Shown piece by piece: positions 6,308 to 6,603 of a stretch of DNA of 6,603 nt; within the stretch, counting starts at the first letter, position 1; every line of letters begins with the position of its first letter. A program made the position numbers and the translations under genes. The DNA is from Deltaproteobacteria bacterium (GTDB taxonomy: Bacteria > Desulfobacterota > Binatia > UBA9968 > CAXXLF01): assembly GCA_022571535.1 (NCBI GenBank), contig JACZXR010000143.1, positions 1 through 6,603 on the forward strand, given 5' to 3'. The notes under the pieces were generated by a model that saw only the letters and a program-made list of their open reading frames with translations, searched no databases and had not been told where the DNA came from.

Positions 6308-6603
6308 CTATCCCTTGTATTGATCCATCATGTCCAGGAATCTTCTGAACAGATAGTTTGCGTCATGTGGGCCTGGCGAGGCCTCCGGGTGATACTGGAC
6401 CGAGAAAATGGGAAGCTCCCGATGCGCCAGTCCCTCCACCGTCCGGTCGTTGAGGTTAAGGTGAGTGACCTCTACTGCCCCCTTAAGAGAATCGGCATCC
6501 ACGGCAAAACCGTGGTTTTGGGCGGTAATTTCCACCTTTCGTGTGGTTAGATCCATCACCGGTTGATTTCCCCCGTGGTGACCAAACTTGAGCTTGTAAG
6601 TCC
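6308..6603 (-). CDS. carA: Carbamoyl-phosphate synthase small (glutamine amidotransferase) subunit, C-terminal part
   Basis: The last 97 codons and TAG stop of carA are present, and the rest lies beyond the right edge. CarA is a class I glutamine amidotransferase that hydrolyses glutamine and passes ammonia through a tunnel to CarB. Visible landmarks are LKFGHHGGNQPV near the window edge, then TAQNHGFAVD, and YHPEASPGPHD, which holds the His and Glu of the Cys-His-Glu catalytic triad (His codon 6389-6391, Glu codon 6383-6385). The catalytic cysteine is encoded outside the window. Identity is further supported by carB lying 13 bp downstream. The C-terminus (MMDQYKG) is slightly shorter than in E. 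coli CarA and nothing appears broken. An in-frame GTG at 6559 is an internal codon, not the start. Confidence 0.96.
   Translation of the reverse strand, partial: TYKLKFGHHGGNQPVMDLTTRKVEITAQNHGFAVDADSLKGAVEVTHLNLNDRTVEGLAHRELPIFSVQYHPEASPGPHDANYLFRRFLDMMDQYKG

Overview
The window is ordinary bacterial chromosome and reads entirely on the minus strand. In transcription order (right to left) it holds the 3' end of carA (partial), complete carB, complete recG, a 367-bp non-coding gap, and the 5' end of an AlaC-type aminotransferase gene (partial, running off the left edge). All protein calls rest on recognisable family motifs read in the translation. No phage, transposase, CRISPR or toxin-antitoxin gene is visible.

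Organism: a Gram-negative-style, moderate-GC bacterium. The protein flavour is closest to what I know from Desulfobacterota (Deltaproteobacteria), Nitrospirota or Methylomirabilota lineages, and it may be an uncultured one. This is an impression from sequence style and gene order, not a measured placement.

Right part (3043-6603): the two subunits of glutamine-dependent carbamoyl-phosphate synthase lie 13 bp apart, with a Shine-Dalgarno in the gap. CarA supplies ammonia from glutamine. CarB makes carbamoyl phosphate for pyrimidine and arginine synthesis, and its C-terminal allosteric domain is intact. Middle (836-3037): RecG, the branch-migrating helicase for stalled forks and Holliday junctions, starts 5 bp after the carB stop with no Shine-Dalgarno of its own. 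This points to one carA-carB-recG transcription unit with translational coupling.

Left part (1-835): the aminotransferase has its own Shine-Dalgarno and is separated from recG by the only non-coding stretch in the window. That gap is dense with structure. It holds three tracts of degenerate GCTGAnn heptads, two of them at opposite ends in inverted orientation. It also holds two 12-bp-arm hairpins directly abutting each other, a GC-rich hairpin whose strands have alternative partners, a tiny ORF with a GGAGG in front, three TGCAAA repeats and a 16-bp perfect palindrome. No convincing U-tract terminator is present. This gap is the only part of the window that deserves a second look. I see no previously undescribed protein system.
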